Below, one piece after another: positions 50,028 through 60,876 of a DNA stretch of 64,000 nt. The translations under genes were made by a program, and so were the position numbers. The DNA lies in contig JAITLV010000126.1 of assembly GCA_031277685.1 (NCBI GenBank), positions 124,001-188,000 of the forward strand. Direction: 5' to 3'. The notes below the pieces were generated by a model. The model was not told the origin of the DNA. It was given only the letters and a program-made list of their open reading frames with translations, and made no database searches. The stretch is from Sphingobacterium sp. GTDB lineage: Bacteria > Bacteroidota > Bacteroidia > Sphingobacteriales > Sphingobacteriaceae. Positions within the stretch are counted from its first letter, which is position 1, and each line of letters opens with the position of its first letter.

Positions 50028-50351
50028 ATGAGAAATGCTTTTTGGTTCTTCAAAGTGGTTGGTGGAAAAACTGGGCAATCGCAATCAAAATTTCCAGACC
50101 ACTATAATTCTCTTTTGAATAAAATTGATCAAATAACAAATGCCAATGGCATTGACAAAGCTGTTGTCGATATTAAAAATACCTTTTCCGGTCCGTCTTT
50201 AAAGGACCACAACGACTATGCATACTTAATCCTAATCATCGACAAATTAAAGCTCAAATATTATTCGATCTCTGATGACATCATAAAAATAACCATTGCC
50301 GTAAAACAAATTTACGAGCATATAATTTATGAAAAAAGCAAATTTCAATGA
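50028..50351 (+). CDS. Small protein of unknown function near the second precursor
   Basis: 107 residues from the ATG at 50028. No signal peptide; helical, with FKVVGGKTGQSQSKFPDHYN near the start and KIDQITNANGIDKAVVDIKN following. I do not recognise it. It is divergent from the precursor gene with about 210 non-coding bases between, and could be an immunity or processing factor for the peptide, a guess based on proximity. Confidence 0.45.
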   Translation: MRNAFWFFKVVGGKTGQSQSKFPDHYNSLLNKIDQITNANGIDKAVVDIKNTFSGPSLKDHNDYAYLILIIDKLKLKYYSISDDIIKITIAVKQIYEHIIYEKSKFQ

Positions 50352-50414
50352 AGTTTTAAATTGATTTTCAATAAATAAGAATGATTTCATAATTATAATA
50401 TACACATTCATACT

Positions 50415-50579
50415 ATGAAAAATCTAGGTACTCCTTCCAGTATGAGACTGGTACTTTTGCTCTCCTGCATCTTTTATTTCGTGTTGCTATGCGTGACTGC
50501 GTATGGCATAACCTATTCGCTTAAACACTCAAAGCATTCAATTATTTCTCATAGAATAACTATTTCCGAAAACAGGTGA
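50415..50579 (+). CDS. Very small membrane protein
   Basis: 54 residues: a short polar start, one membrane helix (MRLVLLLSCIFYFVLLCVTA) and a His/Ser-rich tail. It is preceded by an A/T-rich stretch and followed by about 200 bases with no gene before the coiled-coil protein. Its small size means the frame could be chance, though the codon usage is unremarkable. Confidence 0.3.
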   Translation: MKNLGTPSSMRLVLLLSCIFYFVLLCVTAYGITYSLKHSKHSIISHRITISENR

Positions 50580-50787
50580 TTTTACGGGTATTTTCCTTGA
50601 TATTTTTGATCACTTTCGTGGCTTGTGCTCTGAATTCTGAATACGATGAATCATTTTTAGTAATCAAAAGTATTCGATTTGTGCAGTGATAATTTTAATA
50701 TATTTTTGAACTTTCTTTAACATCGACCCTACCTGTTCTCTTCCTGCTCCAATTTTTTCAGTATCATCTTTTAACTAATTCCGATCT

Positions 50788-52332
50788 GTGATCCGATCAC
50801 TGAAACACCTGTTTTTTGTCCTGATCTCCCTGTTATCCCTTTTTGATAACAGGGAAACACATGCCCAGGACGGTGAGGAAAATAAAAATCAGGCGCTTTC
50901 TTATCTCGATAGCAGGACCTCCGGTTTGGAAAAATATTTAAAAAGGTCTGAACGAATACAGCAAAAATTATTGCGTCGTTTGAAGAAAAAAGAAGTTCGG
51001 CTACAGCAAAAGTTGGCTGCAAAAGATTCGACCCTATACCTACAGTATGTTGCCATGCCGCTTACCTACGATTCTATTGCCAGCTTATCCAATGATACCG
51101 CTACGTTGAACAAACGGGGCGGAAAACGCAACGCTACGATAGATAGCCTGAAAGGCATGCAGGCTTTTATACAAAAGCAACGCGCTAAGCTGAACGGTGC
51201 AGCCGGTCTTGCCGGCAAAGAGCTGCCTGATGCAGATTATACTTCAAAACTAACCGAACTGCAATCCAAACTGAATGCAGAACAACAAGTCAAAGACCTG
51301 ATCCAGCAGCGTAGCAATGCGCTGGAACAATTGGCCGGAGGTAAAAACATAGCGGGCCTTCAAAGCATCCAAAAAGATGTTTATTATGCCAAAGAGAAAA
51401 TAAAAGCCTGGCGTGACCTGGCCGATGATCCGGATAAAGCTGAAGAGCAGGCTATGGAATACCTGCAGGGCGTTGAAGGATTTCAACAGTATTTAAACCC
51501 AAATAAAAATGCTTTTGGTGGATTGGGAAATAGCGCCACTGCAGCCGACTTGCAAAGAATGGGTTACCAAACCAAAGGTCAAATGCAGCAAATGCTTCAG
51601 GAGAAATTTGGTGGTAACCTGCAAGCGGTGCAGCAAAGCATGAGTGAACAGGTGCAACAGTTCAGCGAAAAGCTGAACGACGTGACGGGAAAAGTGAATG
51701 AAGGGAAAACTGCGCTGAACGAGGCAAAACAAAGTCTGAATGAAGCCAAAGCGGTAAAGGATAAAATTAAACATATAGAAAAGCCAGGCTTTAAGAAAAA
51801 CCCGGAACGGGGAAAACCGTTCTGGCAGCGGATCGAAACCCAATACAATTTTCAGACCACGAGAGCTACATCCGACGGATTGCGCCCGGCCATGCTGGAA
51901 CTGGGCGCTTCCGTTGCTTTTAAGCATACTCCGAAGCTGAGCTATGGTATCGGCATCGGAACAAGTATCGGCCTGGGTCAGAACTGGCAAAATATAAAGC
52001 TGAGCTATGAAGGCATCAGTGCCAGGGCTTATGCCGACTGGCTATTGCTCTATGGTTTCAGTGCGCAGATCGGTTATGAGCAGATATTACGTCCCCTGAA
52101 CCGGCCTTATCTTGAAGAACAAATTGATCCTAATAACCCTCAGTCACAGCAAAGCGACAATACACTGAAAGCGGTGTTCGGCGGGCAGCAGCAGGCTGCG
52201 TATGCTGGTATTATGAAACGGTACCGGATAAACAGCAAATGGAGCGGCACTTTTATGATCGGCTATAATTTTTTGTGGCAACAGAGCAATTTGAAATCCC
52301 CTTTTCTAATTCGTATAGGATGGGGGAAATGA
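50788..52332 (+). CDS. Coiled-coil outer-membrane protein with C-terminal beta-barrel
   Basis: 514 residues, starting at GTG 50788. A signal peptide ends near residue 26 (ETHAQ), then about 310 residues of strongly predicted coiled coil, rich in Lys/Gln/Glu (for example TKGQMQQMLQEKFGG), then a C-terminal domain with alternating hydrophobic stretches ending LIRIGWGK, typical of an outer-membrane beta-barrel. It is 114 bases upstream of the YD-repeat protein and probably forms an operon with the Rhs genes, in line with a surface-presentation role. Confidence 0.6.
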   Translation: MIRSLKHLFFVLISLLSLFDNRETHAQDGEENKNQALSYLDSRTSGLEKYLKRSERIQQKLLRRLKKKEVRLQQKLAAKDSTLYLQYVAMPLTYDSIASLSNDTATLNKRGGKRNATIDSLKGMQAFIQKQRAKLNGAAGLAGKELPDADYTSKLTELQSKLNAEQQVKDLIQQRSNALEQLAGGKNIAGLQSIQKDVYYAKEKIKAWRDLADDPDKAEEQAMEYLQGVEGFQQYLNPNKNAFGGLGNSATAADLQRMGYQTKGQMQQMLQEKFGGNLQAVQQSMSEQVQQFSEKLNDVTGKVNEGKTALNEAKQSLNEAKAVKDKIKHIEKPGFKKNPERGKPFWQRIETQYNFQTTRATSDGLRPAMLELGASVAFKHTPKLSYGIGIGTSIGLGQNWQNIKLSYEGISARAYADWLLLYGFSAQIGYEQILRPLNRPYLEEQIDPNNPQSQQSDNTLKAVFGGQQQAAYAGIMKRYRINSKWSGTFMIGYNFLWQQSNLKSPFLIRIGWGK

Positions 52333-52446
52333 CAATTTTAGAGATCGGCCATCCTTTGGCGGAGTAGAGCAAGAACTTTGTTTTCAATTATCATTTGATC
52401 ATAGACTTAATATTTAAACCCAATATCTAAACAACAATAAGAACAA

Positions 52447-55400
52447 ATGAGAAAATCCATTGCCCTGTTCGTTTGTTTCCTGGTCGTGCATCCCTTGTTT
52501 GCACAAATGGAACAACCTTCGGCTGCTTACATGCGTTCGCTGAACAGTTATGTCCGTGGTGCGCCGGAAACTTCACAGATGATGAAGTTTATAGACTACC
52601 CGGTCAATCTCTCAACCGGTACACCCAATATCAGTATACCCTTCTATACTGTTGCGGGTAAAGGGATAGACGTTCCCATCGTTCTCTCCTATAACGCAGG
52701 CGGTGGCGTGAAAGTGAGCGATATGGCCTCAAATGCGGGGCTAGGATTCCTTTTAGGAAGTGGCGGTGAGGTATCCCGTGAAATCAGGGGCCTTGCCGAT
52801 GAAACATCTTCTATTGGCTATATGTATAAATCCAGATCCGTTGCCTACTATGATAGCATAAAACCCAGGTATGATAATGATCCGGTAGCGCTGGCACATT
52901 TGAACGAATGGATAGATGTGGCAGAAGGCAGGATGGATCTGGAACCTGATATCTATTACTTCAGCTGCGGTGGCTATAGCGGCAAATTCATCTATGATGA
53001 GCGCCGTGCTGCTTTTGTCAATATGAATACTTCTGACAGCCGGCTGAAATTCCAGTTCAGCAGCAATGTCTTTACGATTGTTGCCGATAATGGCAACCGG
53101 TATGTTTTTGCAGCACGGGAACAAAGCCACGCGTCCACTCTTCCCCTGAACGGCGTGGGTTTACCAACCCCGGCAAGCCAGTTGCAAACCACTTCCTGGA
53201 AGCTGTCGAAGATTATTAATGCCGATGCTACGGATTCCATTATGATCAACTATGATTATTATTCGGCAGCTTATTATAGCCTTGGCTCCAGCACTACTTA
53301 TACCGTCGTTCAGGGCAATGGTAACCGCAGCCCGGTCCTCAATACCTATAATAAAAATATGGTTGAAGGCTATACCAAGCTTAAGAGCATTGTCAGCAGG
53401 ACCGATTCGGTAAGCTTTGTATATGAAGCTACAGCAAGGCAGGATTATACGGATGAGCGTGCCCTTTCCAGGGTGGTGATCTGTGCCAGAGGTGGTGGTA
53501 TAAAAGATATCTTCAAGCTGCATACCAGCTATTTTGACCGTCCCCTTCTTGTCGGTAACAACCCGATCGGCGACCTGGCTAAAAAATCGCTTCGTCTGGA
53601 TTCCCTTACGGAATATGGCAATTCGGAAAGCAATGCCAATCCGCTCCGCTACCGCTTTACCTATAACAGCGCACAGATGCAGAACCGCTTTTCCTATGCC
53701 CAGGATATGTGGGGGTATGCCAATGATAACCAATTTGCGGATCACCTGGCGCTGCCTCAATATTATCCGTTAGGTACTTCTCCTATATTGCTTCCGGGCG
53801 CGGACCGGACTCCGGATGAGGCAAAAATGAAAGCCGGTATCCTGGAAAGGATCGACCTGCCTACAGGAGGGTTCACCACCTTTGAATATGAAGCTAATAC
53901 GGTAAACAACCCAACACTGGCAACGGCTGCTAATACGATCGGTGTTGCTTATTCCATTTCTGAGTTTAAATCGCCTGGGCAATACTTTGAAAGCACCTAT
54001 GTCGATAGCTTTATTGTCAACGAAGCCCCGGATGCTGCCGTGAATGGGAACCGTGGCGGTGTTATCGCAAGTCTTTCTATGGCTCCCTTCAAAGCGGACG
54101 CTATCCTCAACGGCGGCTCATCGGATAATACACTGCCTACCTACAGACTCGACCGCGCTTTAAATCCACCTCAACCCATCGGTGAGCAACCGTTTAACAG
54201 TATTTCAACACAAGGGCCTGCTTATACTTCCGGTCTTTACCTGCCTAATGGTAAATATTATATCAAAGTTCAGGACATCAGCAGCAATAATTTGAATCAC
54301 CCCGACAAAATGAACATCCCCGTTCGTAATCTTACCTTTTCCATTACTTTTAATATTAGCGATACCACGGGAGCCAGTAAAAAATATATGGCCGGTGGGC
54401 TGCGCATTAAGCGGATTGTCTCACAGGACCAGTTTTCAGGTACCGCAAAAATCAGGGAGTTCGCTTATGGCGGTGCAGATACGACCTTTGGACGGCTGAT
54501 CGGGCCTAATTTCACTTCTTACTACGAAACAAAGCCCAATGAAGGGCAATTCTTTGTTCGTATGGGCGCCAACGCCATGCCCGGTCAGGGCAGCCTGGGC
54601 AGCAATGTATTCTATCCCAAGGTATTCGAGACGGTAAAGGAAGCGGGCAGGACCTATCGTACCTACCATGATTTCCTCTATATCGAGCCCAACTATTTTA
54701 ATGTATACCCCTTTGTGCCTGGAAAGGATAATGAATATGCTAGAGGTAAAGAAACCCAGACGATGTGGACCCAGTGGACTTCCAGTGGTATCGACCAGGT
54801 GCTTAAAAAGACAAATAATGTTTACGATAATTCTCCGCCTGCTCAATCCAGCGACCCGATGATGAGTGTGCGGGCCATTAAGACCTCGATCGACGCCTAT
54901 GCTTACAATACGGGTGGTGGCTTTCCAATGTTTACCATTATGCCGTATAACAATATCTTTTCTTATGTCTACCTGACCTCGGATTCCATGACGACTTATG
55001 ATTTAACGAACGGCATTCAGCTCAAGAGCTGGAACCGCTATGATTATGGTGCTAATAACAATCTTCCGATAACAACCATATCAATGGATAGTAAAGGCAG
55101 TAAATGGGAACAAAGGAATGGTTATGCGCTGGACGCTTCAGAATCCAGCCTGGAGACTGAACCCTCGTTAGCAGCTCAATTAGATGCCGCTAACCGCGTG
55201 GGCGAAGTGCTTGCCAGCAGGACCTATAAAGACGGTCAACTGATCAACCAGATGTTTAAGAAAGCCCATTTTTCCGGCAGCCAGTTTTTGATGGATAGTG
55301 TGCTCTATGCCGAATATGATAATGCATTGGAATCGGATGGTAAAGTGCTGGATTATGATACTTATGGCAACCCGCTTACGATAGAAGGCAGGGGCAGCAG

Positions 55401-55968
55401 GTTCCGCAAATATATCTGGCGTAAGGAAAGAAATCTTGCACTGGCCACCTGCTCGATGGCTAAAAAAGGAAGCTTTGTATTTACCTCTTTTGAGTATCCG
55501 AACGAATATAGTACCCTGCAGGAAGGCAACCGGACTACCGCTTCTGCTTTTTCCGGTAATTATGCCTATACCTTAAACGGCACCATGATCTTCGGCGGAT
55601 TTAATCCCGGAGGCAATCTTGAAGTTTATGCCTGGTTGAGCCAGGGCAGCTTTATGGTAAACGGTTATGGGGCAGTCAGTACGGGCCGCACGAAAGATAA
55701 CTGGACCCTGTACCGGGTAGAGGTACCTTATGCTACGACCGTTACTATTGCCGGAAGCTGCAGGATGGATCAATTAGCCATCGTACCGGCAGGCAGTGTA
55801 ATGGAGGGCAATGTATTTGATACTATGGACCGGATTACGGCCAAATTGGGCAGCAATATGCAGACGACCTTCTTTGACTACGATGCCTTTGGCCGTTTGC
55901 AATATATCCGGGATGAACAAGGCAACATTCTTAAAAGCAATACTTACGGTTACCAGGTAAGTCAATAA
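52447..55968 (+). CDS. Secreted YD-repeat/SpvB-like protein
   Basis: 1173 residues. Signal peptide MRKSIALFVCFLVVHPLFAQ at the N-terminus. The N-terminal domain has VNLSTGTPNISIPFYTVAGK and IVLSYNAGGGVKVSDMASNA, the pattern of SpvB/TcB-like proteins that form the lower part of an Rhs cocoon. The C-terminus ends in a YD-type segment, FFDYDAFGRLQYIRDEQGN. It precedes the Rhs gene by 12 bases, a fixed arrangement in many Bacteroidota. Likely exported to the surface together with the downstream toxin carrier. Confidence 0.8.
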   Translation: MRKSIALFVCFLVVHPLFAQMEQPSAAYMRSLNSYVRGAPETSQMMKFIDYPVNLSTGTPNISIPFYTVAGKGIDVPIVLSYNAGGGVKVSDMASNAGLGFLLGSGGEVSREIRGLADETSSIGYMYKSRSVAYYDSIKPRYDNDPVALAHLNEWIDVAEGRMDLEPDIYYFSCGGYSGKFIYDERRAAFVNMNTSDSRLKFQFSSNVFTIVADNGNRYVFAAREQSHASTLPLNGVGLPTPASQLQTTSWKLSKIINADATDSIMINYDYYSAAYYSLGSSTTYTVVQGNGNRSPVLNTYNKNMVEGYTKLKSIVSRTDSVSFVYEATARQDYTDERALSRVVICARGGGIKDIFKLHTSYFDRPLLVGNNPIGDLAKKSLRLDSLTEYGNSESNANPLRYRFTYNSAQMQNRFSYAQDMWGYANDNQFADHLALPQYYPLGTSPILLPGADRTPDEAKMKAGILERIDLPTGGFTTFEYEANTVNNPTLATAANTIGVAYSISEFKSPGQYFESTYVDSFIVNEAPDAAVNGNRGGVIASLSMAPFKADAILNGGSSDNTLPTYRLDRALNPPQPIGEQPFNSISTQGPAYTSGLYLPNGKYYIKVQDISSNNLNHPDKMNIPVRNLTFSITFNISDTTGASKKYMAGGLRIKRIVSQDQFSGTAKIREFAYGGADTTFGRLIGPNFTSYYETKPNEGQFFVRMGANAMPGQGSLGSNVFYPKVFETVKEAGRTYRTYHDFLYIEPNYFNVYPFVPGKDNEYARGKETQTMWTQWTSSGIDQVLKKTNNVYDNSPPAQSSDPMMSVRAIKTSIDAYAYNTGGGFPMFTIMPYNNIFSYVYLTSDSMTTYDLTNGIQLKSWNRYDYGANNNLPITTISMDSKGSKWEQRNGYALDASESSLETEPSLAAQLDAANRVGEVLASRTYKDGQLINQMFKKAHFSGSQFLMDSVLYAEYDNALESDGKVLDYDTYGNPLTIEGRGSRFRKYIWRKERNLALATCSMAKKGSFVFTSFEYPNEYSTLQEGNRTTASAFSGNYAYTLNGTMIFGGFNPGGNLEVYAWLSQGSFMVNGYGAVSTGRTKDNWTLYRVEVPYATTVTIAGSCRMDQLAIVPAGSVMEGNVFDTMDRITAKLGSNMQTTFFDYDAFGRLQYIRDEQGNILKSNTYGYQVSQ

Positions 55969-55980
55969 AAATCCTATCCA

Positions 55981-58900
55981 ATGAAAAACTTTCTTAAATA
56001 TATTTTAGTTATTGCAGGGACTGGTGCTTTTACCTCGATCGCCCAGGCCCAGGGCAGCAATAATGTGCCCACGACAGATTCCCTCATCATTACCACTCCG
56101 GTAGATTATCCGGGCCTGATCAATATGACCAGCACTTTGAAGAAAAATGTGCTGACAACCGTTATACCCGATCAGCCGGTGCAAAGTCTGCCCGCTGGTG
56201 CTTATAAATTCCGGCAGCGGAAAGATTATATAGATGGCCTGGGCAGGCCGCTGCAGAGTGTAGAGCGCAATGCCGGTCCGGATAGTTTTGATATCATCAA
56301 AGCCTATGTCTACGATAGCCTGGGCCGGGAGCAGTACCAGTACCAGCCCTTTGCAGTCCGGGTTTCCAGCATAACTTCTTCGGGTAATATCCGCATGGAT
56401 GTCAATAGCAAAATGAGATCCTTTTATGATGGAGCAGCACCGAATGAGCAGCCCTATGGCCGTACCGATTTTGAACCATCGTCATTAGGGCGTCCGCTAA
56501 AACAATTGGCGCCCGGCAAAAACTGGGTAGGTACTAACCGGGGACAATCTTTTCAATATCTGCATAATGTTACGGACGAAGTTATGAAGTGGTACATCGG
56601 TCGGGAACTTCATGCCGTTCCCTATGTCGATGGCACATATGGAGCTGGGGAGCTCAACGTTTCTGTAGTGATAGATGAAGACGGCAATAAAACCAAAGAG
56701 TTTACGGATAAAAACGGCAGATTGATTCTGAAAAAAACCTTTGAATTTGCCAATCCTCCGGACTATGCACATACCGGCTATTCCTGCACGTATTATGTGT
56801 ATGACGACCAGGGACGCCTGCGTTATGTAATCCCGCCGGCGGGCGTTTGGTATATGCCTGTAGGTTGGGATGTGAACGGTGTTAAATCGTATTGTTACAG
56901 CTATGATTACGATCATCGTGGCCGGCTGATTGAAAAGAAAATACCGGGTAAGGACCCCGAAGAATTTTTCTATGATAAACGGGACCGGCTGGTGATGAGC
57001 AGGGATGGAAACTTAAGGGAACAGAATAAAATGTTGTTTACTATTTACGATCCGATAGATAGACCTATAGTCACCGGGATAGTAGATGCCCCCTATGACC
57101 GGGAAGGGGTAGTGGCGTTGTTAGAGAACAGTGATACTTATAATCCCCCAGATTTTTTATATTACATCAAAAATTATGACCTGTACAATGTCTATCCGCC
57201 CGAAAATCTCGCAGGTTGCGAAATGCTTACTTATACTTATTACGATAACTATGACCAGATAACCGGCTTTAGTTATGATCCGGACCAATTTCCTAACGAA
57301 ACCTCTGTGACGCCTGAGTTCGATCCGCCGGTATTATCCACCGTCACCCGTGGCCTGGTTACAGGAAATAAAGTAAGGATACAGGACCCGGAAGACCCGG
57401 CTGGTAATCAGTGGATCAAAACGGTTAACTACTATGACAACAAAGGCAGGTTATTACAGACCCAATCCCGCAACCGGCTCAAAGGATTGGATATCTCCTC
57501 TAACCTGTATTATTTCCAGGGTATGCTTTGGAAAAACATCCTGCGCCATCAAAATCCTGATGCACAGCAGATCCCAGGCGCTATAGATAGTGCCATAACC
57601 ACCTTTAAGCTGGTGAAAACTTCGACCCGAAATATCCGGGAGTACGGTGGCAGCGACCAGGTTGTAAAACTGCAACAAAAGATCAATGGCGGACCATTGT
57701 ATAACATTGGACAATACCACTATGATCATTTAAGCCGAACTGTATTGAAAGATTACAGCGGTAGTATGGTACTCAATGAATACAATATGCGGGGTTTTAT
57801 TAATCATATCAGCGTCAAAGATCAGAATGGTTCGCAGACTACACCCCTGTTTGACGAACGCATCCGCTACGACTGGGGCTTTAAGGGCAAACGATACAAT
57901 GGCAATATAGCCGGGATTATATGGGCTTATTCGGAAGGGAAGCCCCAGGCTTACGGTTATAGTTATGACAATTTGGATAGGCTCACCTATGCGGAATACC
58001 GCAACTACTCCGCACCCGCAGGGGGTGGCCTTCCTTCATGGATTAAGACGAATCAGGATTATTCCGTTTCCAATATCAGCTATGATCAAAATGGAAACCT
58101 GTTGTCTATGAACCAAAAGGCAGGAAAAGAGAAAAACCTTAATGTTGTACGCAATATGGACCTGCTAACCTATACCTATGAGCCCAATTCCAATAGGTTG
58201 AAAACTGTAGAAGATGGTGGTGATGTGATTGATGGTTTACCTGACTTTCGCAATGGGGCAAGTGCAGCTACGGAATACTTCTATGACAAAAATGGGAACA
58301 TGACCCAGGACGATAATAAGCATCTGCAAGTAGCCTACAATTACCTCAACAAACCGGTAACAAATTCTATTACCGGAAAGGGGATTATTTATTATACCTA
58401 TGATGCTACTGGTAACTTGTTGAAAAAAGTATTAGATAGTGGTGGTAAGCGCACCGTATATGATTATTTCGGTAACTTCGTATATAAAGATAATGTGTTG
58501 CAATTTATCTTAAATGAAGAAGGCCGTACCCGTCCGGTCGCTAATGATACTACAGCGGGATATACCCGCTTTGTGTATGATTACTTTATTAAAGATCATT
58601 TAGGTAATGTGCGCAGTACTGTAACCGCGGAACCGATAAATTCCAATTACCTGGCAAGGCATGAAATTGCTACTGCCAGCGTGGAACAACTGGTCTTTGA
58701 CAATATACCGAATGTACGAGATGCCAAACCCGGCAGCATTAACCCGAACGATGGTATGGCAGCACATTTGGATGCCAATAACCCTGATACCCGGGTGGGT
58801 ACGGCTATTATGCTTAAGGTCATGCCAGGCGATAAATTTACGATTACAGCCAGTTCGCATTATGATGGCGAGTATCATGGTGGTGAAGAAACAGGCGCGC

Positions 58901-60282
58901 AAGGCGTTATTGCGTCTTTGACCAATGCATTGATGGGTGGCGGCACTTACGCCGGTGTACCAGTTAGCGAGTTACCGGAGAACATCCGTACTGTTCAAAA
59001 CATTTTAGGTAATCCTGCACTACCGGAACAACTAGCAACCTTGCAGAGCAGTGATCTGAGTATAGCCCCGAAAGCACATTTAAACTACCTGTTCTTTGAT
59101 GATAAGTTTCAACTGCAATCAAACTTAAGTGGCGCAGTACAGGTAACACCAGCAGGGAATAACGGATGGGAAATTCTGAATCCCGGCAATATCTGCAACT
59201 GTACGTTTGGACCATCTGGAGGAACAGGCGGTGCTGGTGGCTATATCCTGGTTTATATTGACAATCAGAGCGTCGGTAAAAGTGTCTGGTTTGATGATGT
59301 CCATATTGAGCACTTTACATCTAAAGTGCTGGAAGAAACGCATTATTATCCGCATGGCTTGACTTTAGGAGTTGGTAAATCGGGGCAAAATAATTTACCG
59401 AATCAGCCTTTGAAATATCAAGGGATAGAATTGGAAAGGCATTTTGGGTTGGAAATGTATGAAACCTTCTATCGGGGCCTAGACCCTCAAATTGGTAGAT
59501 TTATGCAAATTGATCCTAAAGCGAATGAAGATTATAGTATTAGTCCATATGCTAGTATGAGAAACAACCCGGTTACTAATATTGATCCTTTAGGAGATGT
59601 CACTAAATATTTCAATGAGAATGGATCAATGATTTGGCAAACCAATGAAAAAGAGGGGAACTATGCAAATATTGTTTCTTCCGAAAATGCTGGCGCATTT
59701 GGGAAAGCTATCGGGTCTTACTTTGAGCAGGTCGCAAACGGAAGTACGATGAGCCAAGAAGATTTAAGTAAAAGCTTATCCTCTCTTGGAACAAGTTACG
59801 ATTTAAATAGCTTTGAAAATTTTTATAATGAGAATGCATCGAAGTTTCCTGCAAAAAGTATTGACGGTGAATCATTAGAAGGTGCTTCTAATTTTTATGT
59901 CGATGATAAGCCTACCCGCAAACTTTTTGCCGAAGCTGGAGCGAACATAGTAATGAAAGACGGCAATGCAACAGCAGGAGAAAAAGTCGGTTCATCTGCA
60001 AAATATAATGGCGTATTTAAAGACGATATCCCTAAAGAGGATAATAGCACAGGAAGAGTTATCCATTTGCATCAAGGAGCGAAAGTTCAATATTATAAGG
60101 ATGGTTTTAATAATACAGCCAGACCAAATGCAGGAGATGGTGGCGGCCCTTCGCATAAAGGAGATTATAGGACATATGATAAGTACAATCCTAGTAAAGT
60201 GAGGGATGTAATGGTTAATAAAACGGATATATATTTATTTAATAACAACGATAAACAGACAATCAAAATCCCTAGAAAATGA
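55981..60282 (+). CDS. Rhs/YD-repeat polymorphic toxin with variable C-terminal tip
   Basis: 1433 residues. Signal peptide MKNFLKYILVIAGTGAFTSI at the start, a DUF6443-type region (QPVQSLPAGAYKFRQRKDYI), many YD repeats, and the Rhs core motif GLDPQIGRFMQIDPKANED near residue 1170. The last about 265 residues form the tip, whose base composition turns clearly A/T-rich compared with the core, a sign of tip exchange. Near the end RVIHLHQGAKVQYYKDG, then GPSHKGDYRTYDKY gives a His-x-His and a Ser/Asp pair, reminiscent of JAB-type metallopeptidases used as toxin domains, which I could not confirm. Candidate immunity genes follow. Confidence 0.82.
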   Translation: MKNFLKYILVIAGTGAFTSIAQAQGSNNVPTTDSLIITTPVDYPGLINMTSTLKKNVLTTVIPDQPVQSLPAGAYKFRQRKDYIDGLGRPLQSVERNAGPDSFDIIKAYVYDSLGREQYQYQPFAVRVSSITSSGNIRMDVNSKMRSFYDGAAPNEQPYGRTDFEPSSLGRPLKQLAPGKNWVGTNRGQSFQYLHNVTDEVMKWYIGRELHAVPYVDGTYGAGELNVSVVIDEDGNKTKEFTDKNGRLILKKTFEFANPPDYAHTGYSCTYYVYDDQGRLRYVIPPAGVWYMPVGWDVNGVKSYCYSYDYDHRGRLIEKKIPGKDPEEFFYDKRDRLVMSRDGNLREQNKMLFTIYDPIDRPIVTGIVDAPYDREGVVALLENSDTYNPPDFLYYIKNYDLYNVYPPENLAGCEMLTYTYYDNYDQITGFSYDPDQFPNETSVTPEFDPPVLSTVTRGLVTGNKVRIQDPEDPAGNQWIKTVNYYDNKGRLLQTQSRNRLKGLDISSNLYYFQGMLWKNILRHQNPDAQQIPGAIDSAITTFKLVKTSTRNIREYGGSDQVVKLQQKINGGPLYNIGQYHYDHLSRTVLKDYSGSMVLNEYNMRGFINHISVKDQNGSQTTPLFDERIRYDWGFKGKRYNGNIAGIIWAYSEGKPQAYGYSYDNLDRLTYAEYRNYSAPAGGGLPSWIKTNQDYSVSNISYDQNGNLLSMNQKAGKEKNLNVVRNMDLLTYTYEPNSNRLKTVEDGGDVIDGLPDFRNGASAATEYFYDKNGNMTQDDNKHLQVAYNYLNKPVTNSITGKGIIYYTYDATGNLLKKVLDSGGKRTVYDYFGNFVYKDNVLQFILNEEGRTRPVANDTTAGYTRFVYDYFIKDHLGNVRSTVTAEPINSNYLARHEIATASVEQLVFDNIPNVRDAKPGSINPNDGMAAHLDANNPDTRVGTAIMLKVMPGDKFTITASSHYDGEYHGGEETGAQGVIASLTNALMGGGTYAGVPVSELPENIRTVQNILGNPALPEQLATLQSSDLSIAPKAHLNYLFFDDKFQLQSNLSGAVQVTPAGNNGWEILNPGNICNCTFGPSGGTGGAGGYILVYIDNQSVGKSVWFDDVHIEHFTSKVLEETHYYPHGLTLGVGKSGQNNLPNQPLKYQGIELERHFGLEMYETFYRGLDPQIGRFMQIDPKANEDYSISPYASMRNNPVTNIDPLGDVTKYFNENGSMIWQTNEKEGNYANIVSSENAGAFGKAIGSYFEQVANGSTMSQEDLSKSLSSLGTSYDLNSFENFYNENASKFPAKSIDGESLEGASNFYVDDKPTRKLFAEAGANIVMKDGNATAGEKVGSSAKYNGVFKDDIPKEDNSTGRVIHLHQGAKVQYYKDGFNNTARPNAGDGGGPSHKGDYRTYDKYNPSKVRDVMVNKTDIYLFNNNDKQTIKIPRK

Positions 60283-60851
60283 GAAATTTCGCAGCATTAA
60301 TATCATTCTGTTTTTTCTTTCTTTTTGCCTGTAGAGAGAAGTCAAAATCTAATATTTCAGAAAAAAAAATTTCTGAATATCCCCAAATAATTGACTCTTT
60401 AGGACTTTCAAAAGCTTATGACGAGGCAAAATGGCGTGTATATTGTTATAAATGTGATGATACACTAGTCTTTCTAAATACGTTGCTCGATTCCAACAAA
60501 ATATATTTTGGATCTCTGGATTTAAAATTTGACACCGTTATTGTATCAAATGTCCAAACTGAAATTAGCTTTGTTTTCGTTTATAAAGGTAAGGTTTGTG
60601 ATAACGATTTGATTAGAAATTCGGGTGTCAGAGGTGTGGTATATAACAAAACTCTTGACTCTGTTATCCATTATATCTCCGGAGACGATTCATGGTCCAT
60701 TAGCGAGACTTGCCCAGATACTTCAAATTGTAGGAGTCGAATAATTAATCCAATGCAACCAGAAGTTTTAAAATTTATCACTGAGCATAAAACTGAATTA
60801 AATCCCTGGTTTTATAAAATGGCAAAAGAAAAAGGAATTTTAGGACAATAA
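60279..60851 (+). CDS. Lipoprotein, candidate immunity protein for the Rhs tip
   Basis: 190 residues. A lipoprotein signal MRNFAALISFCFFFLFACRE has Cys at residue 18. The mature domain is beta-rich with several Cys (WRVYCYKCDDTLVF, ETCPDTSNCRSRI). Start overlaps the Rhs stop by 4 bases (ATGA), so it is translationally coupled, as expected for immunity genes of polymorphic toxins. A/T-rich like the tip. Family not recognised. Confidence 0.6.
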   Translation: MRNFAALISFCFFFLFACREKSKSNISEKKISEYPQIIDSLGLSKAYDEAKWRVYCYKCDDTLVFLNTLLDSNKIYFGSLDLKFDTVIVSNVQTEISFVFVYKGKVCDNDLIRNSGVRGVVYNKTLDSVIHYISGDDSWSISETCPDTSNCRSRIINPMQPEVLKFITEHKTELNPWFYKMAKEKGILGQ

Positions 60852-60876
60852 TATACATTCTTATATCGACTGATGT

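Noticed and set aside
53161..53760. Minus-strand frame of 199 codons
   Set aside because: Antisense to the SpvB-like gene; Ile-rich composition typical of shadow frames.
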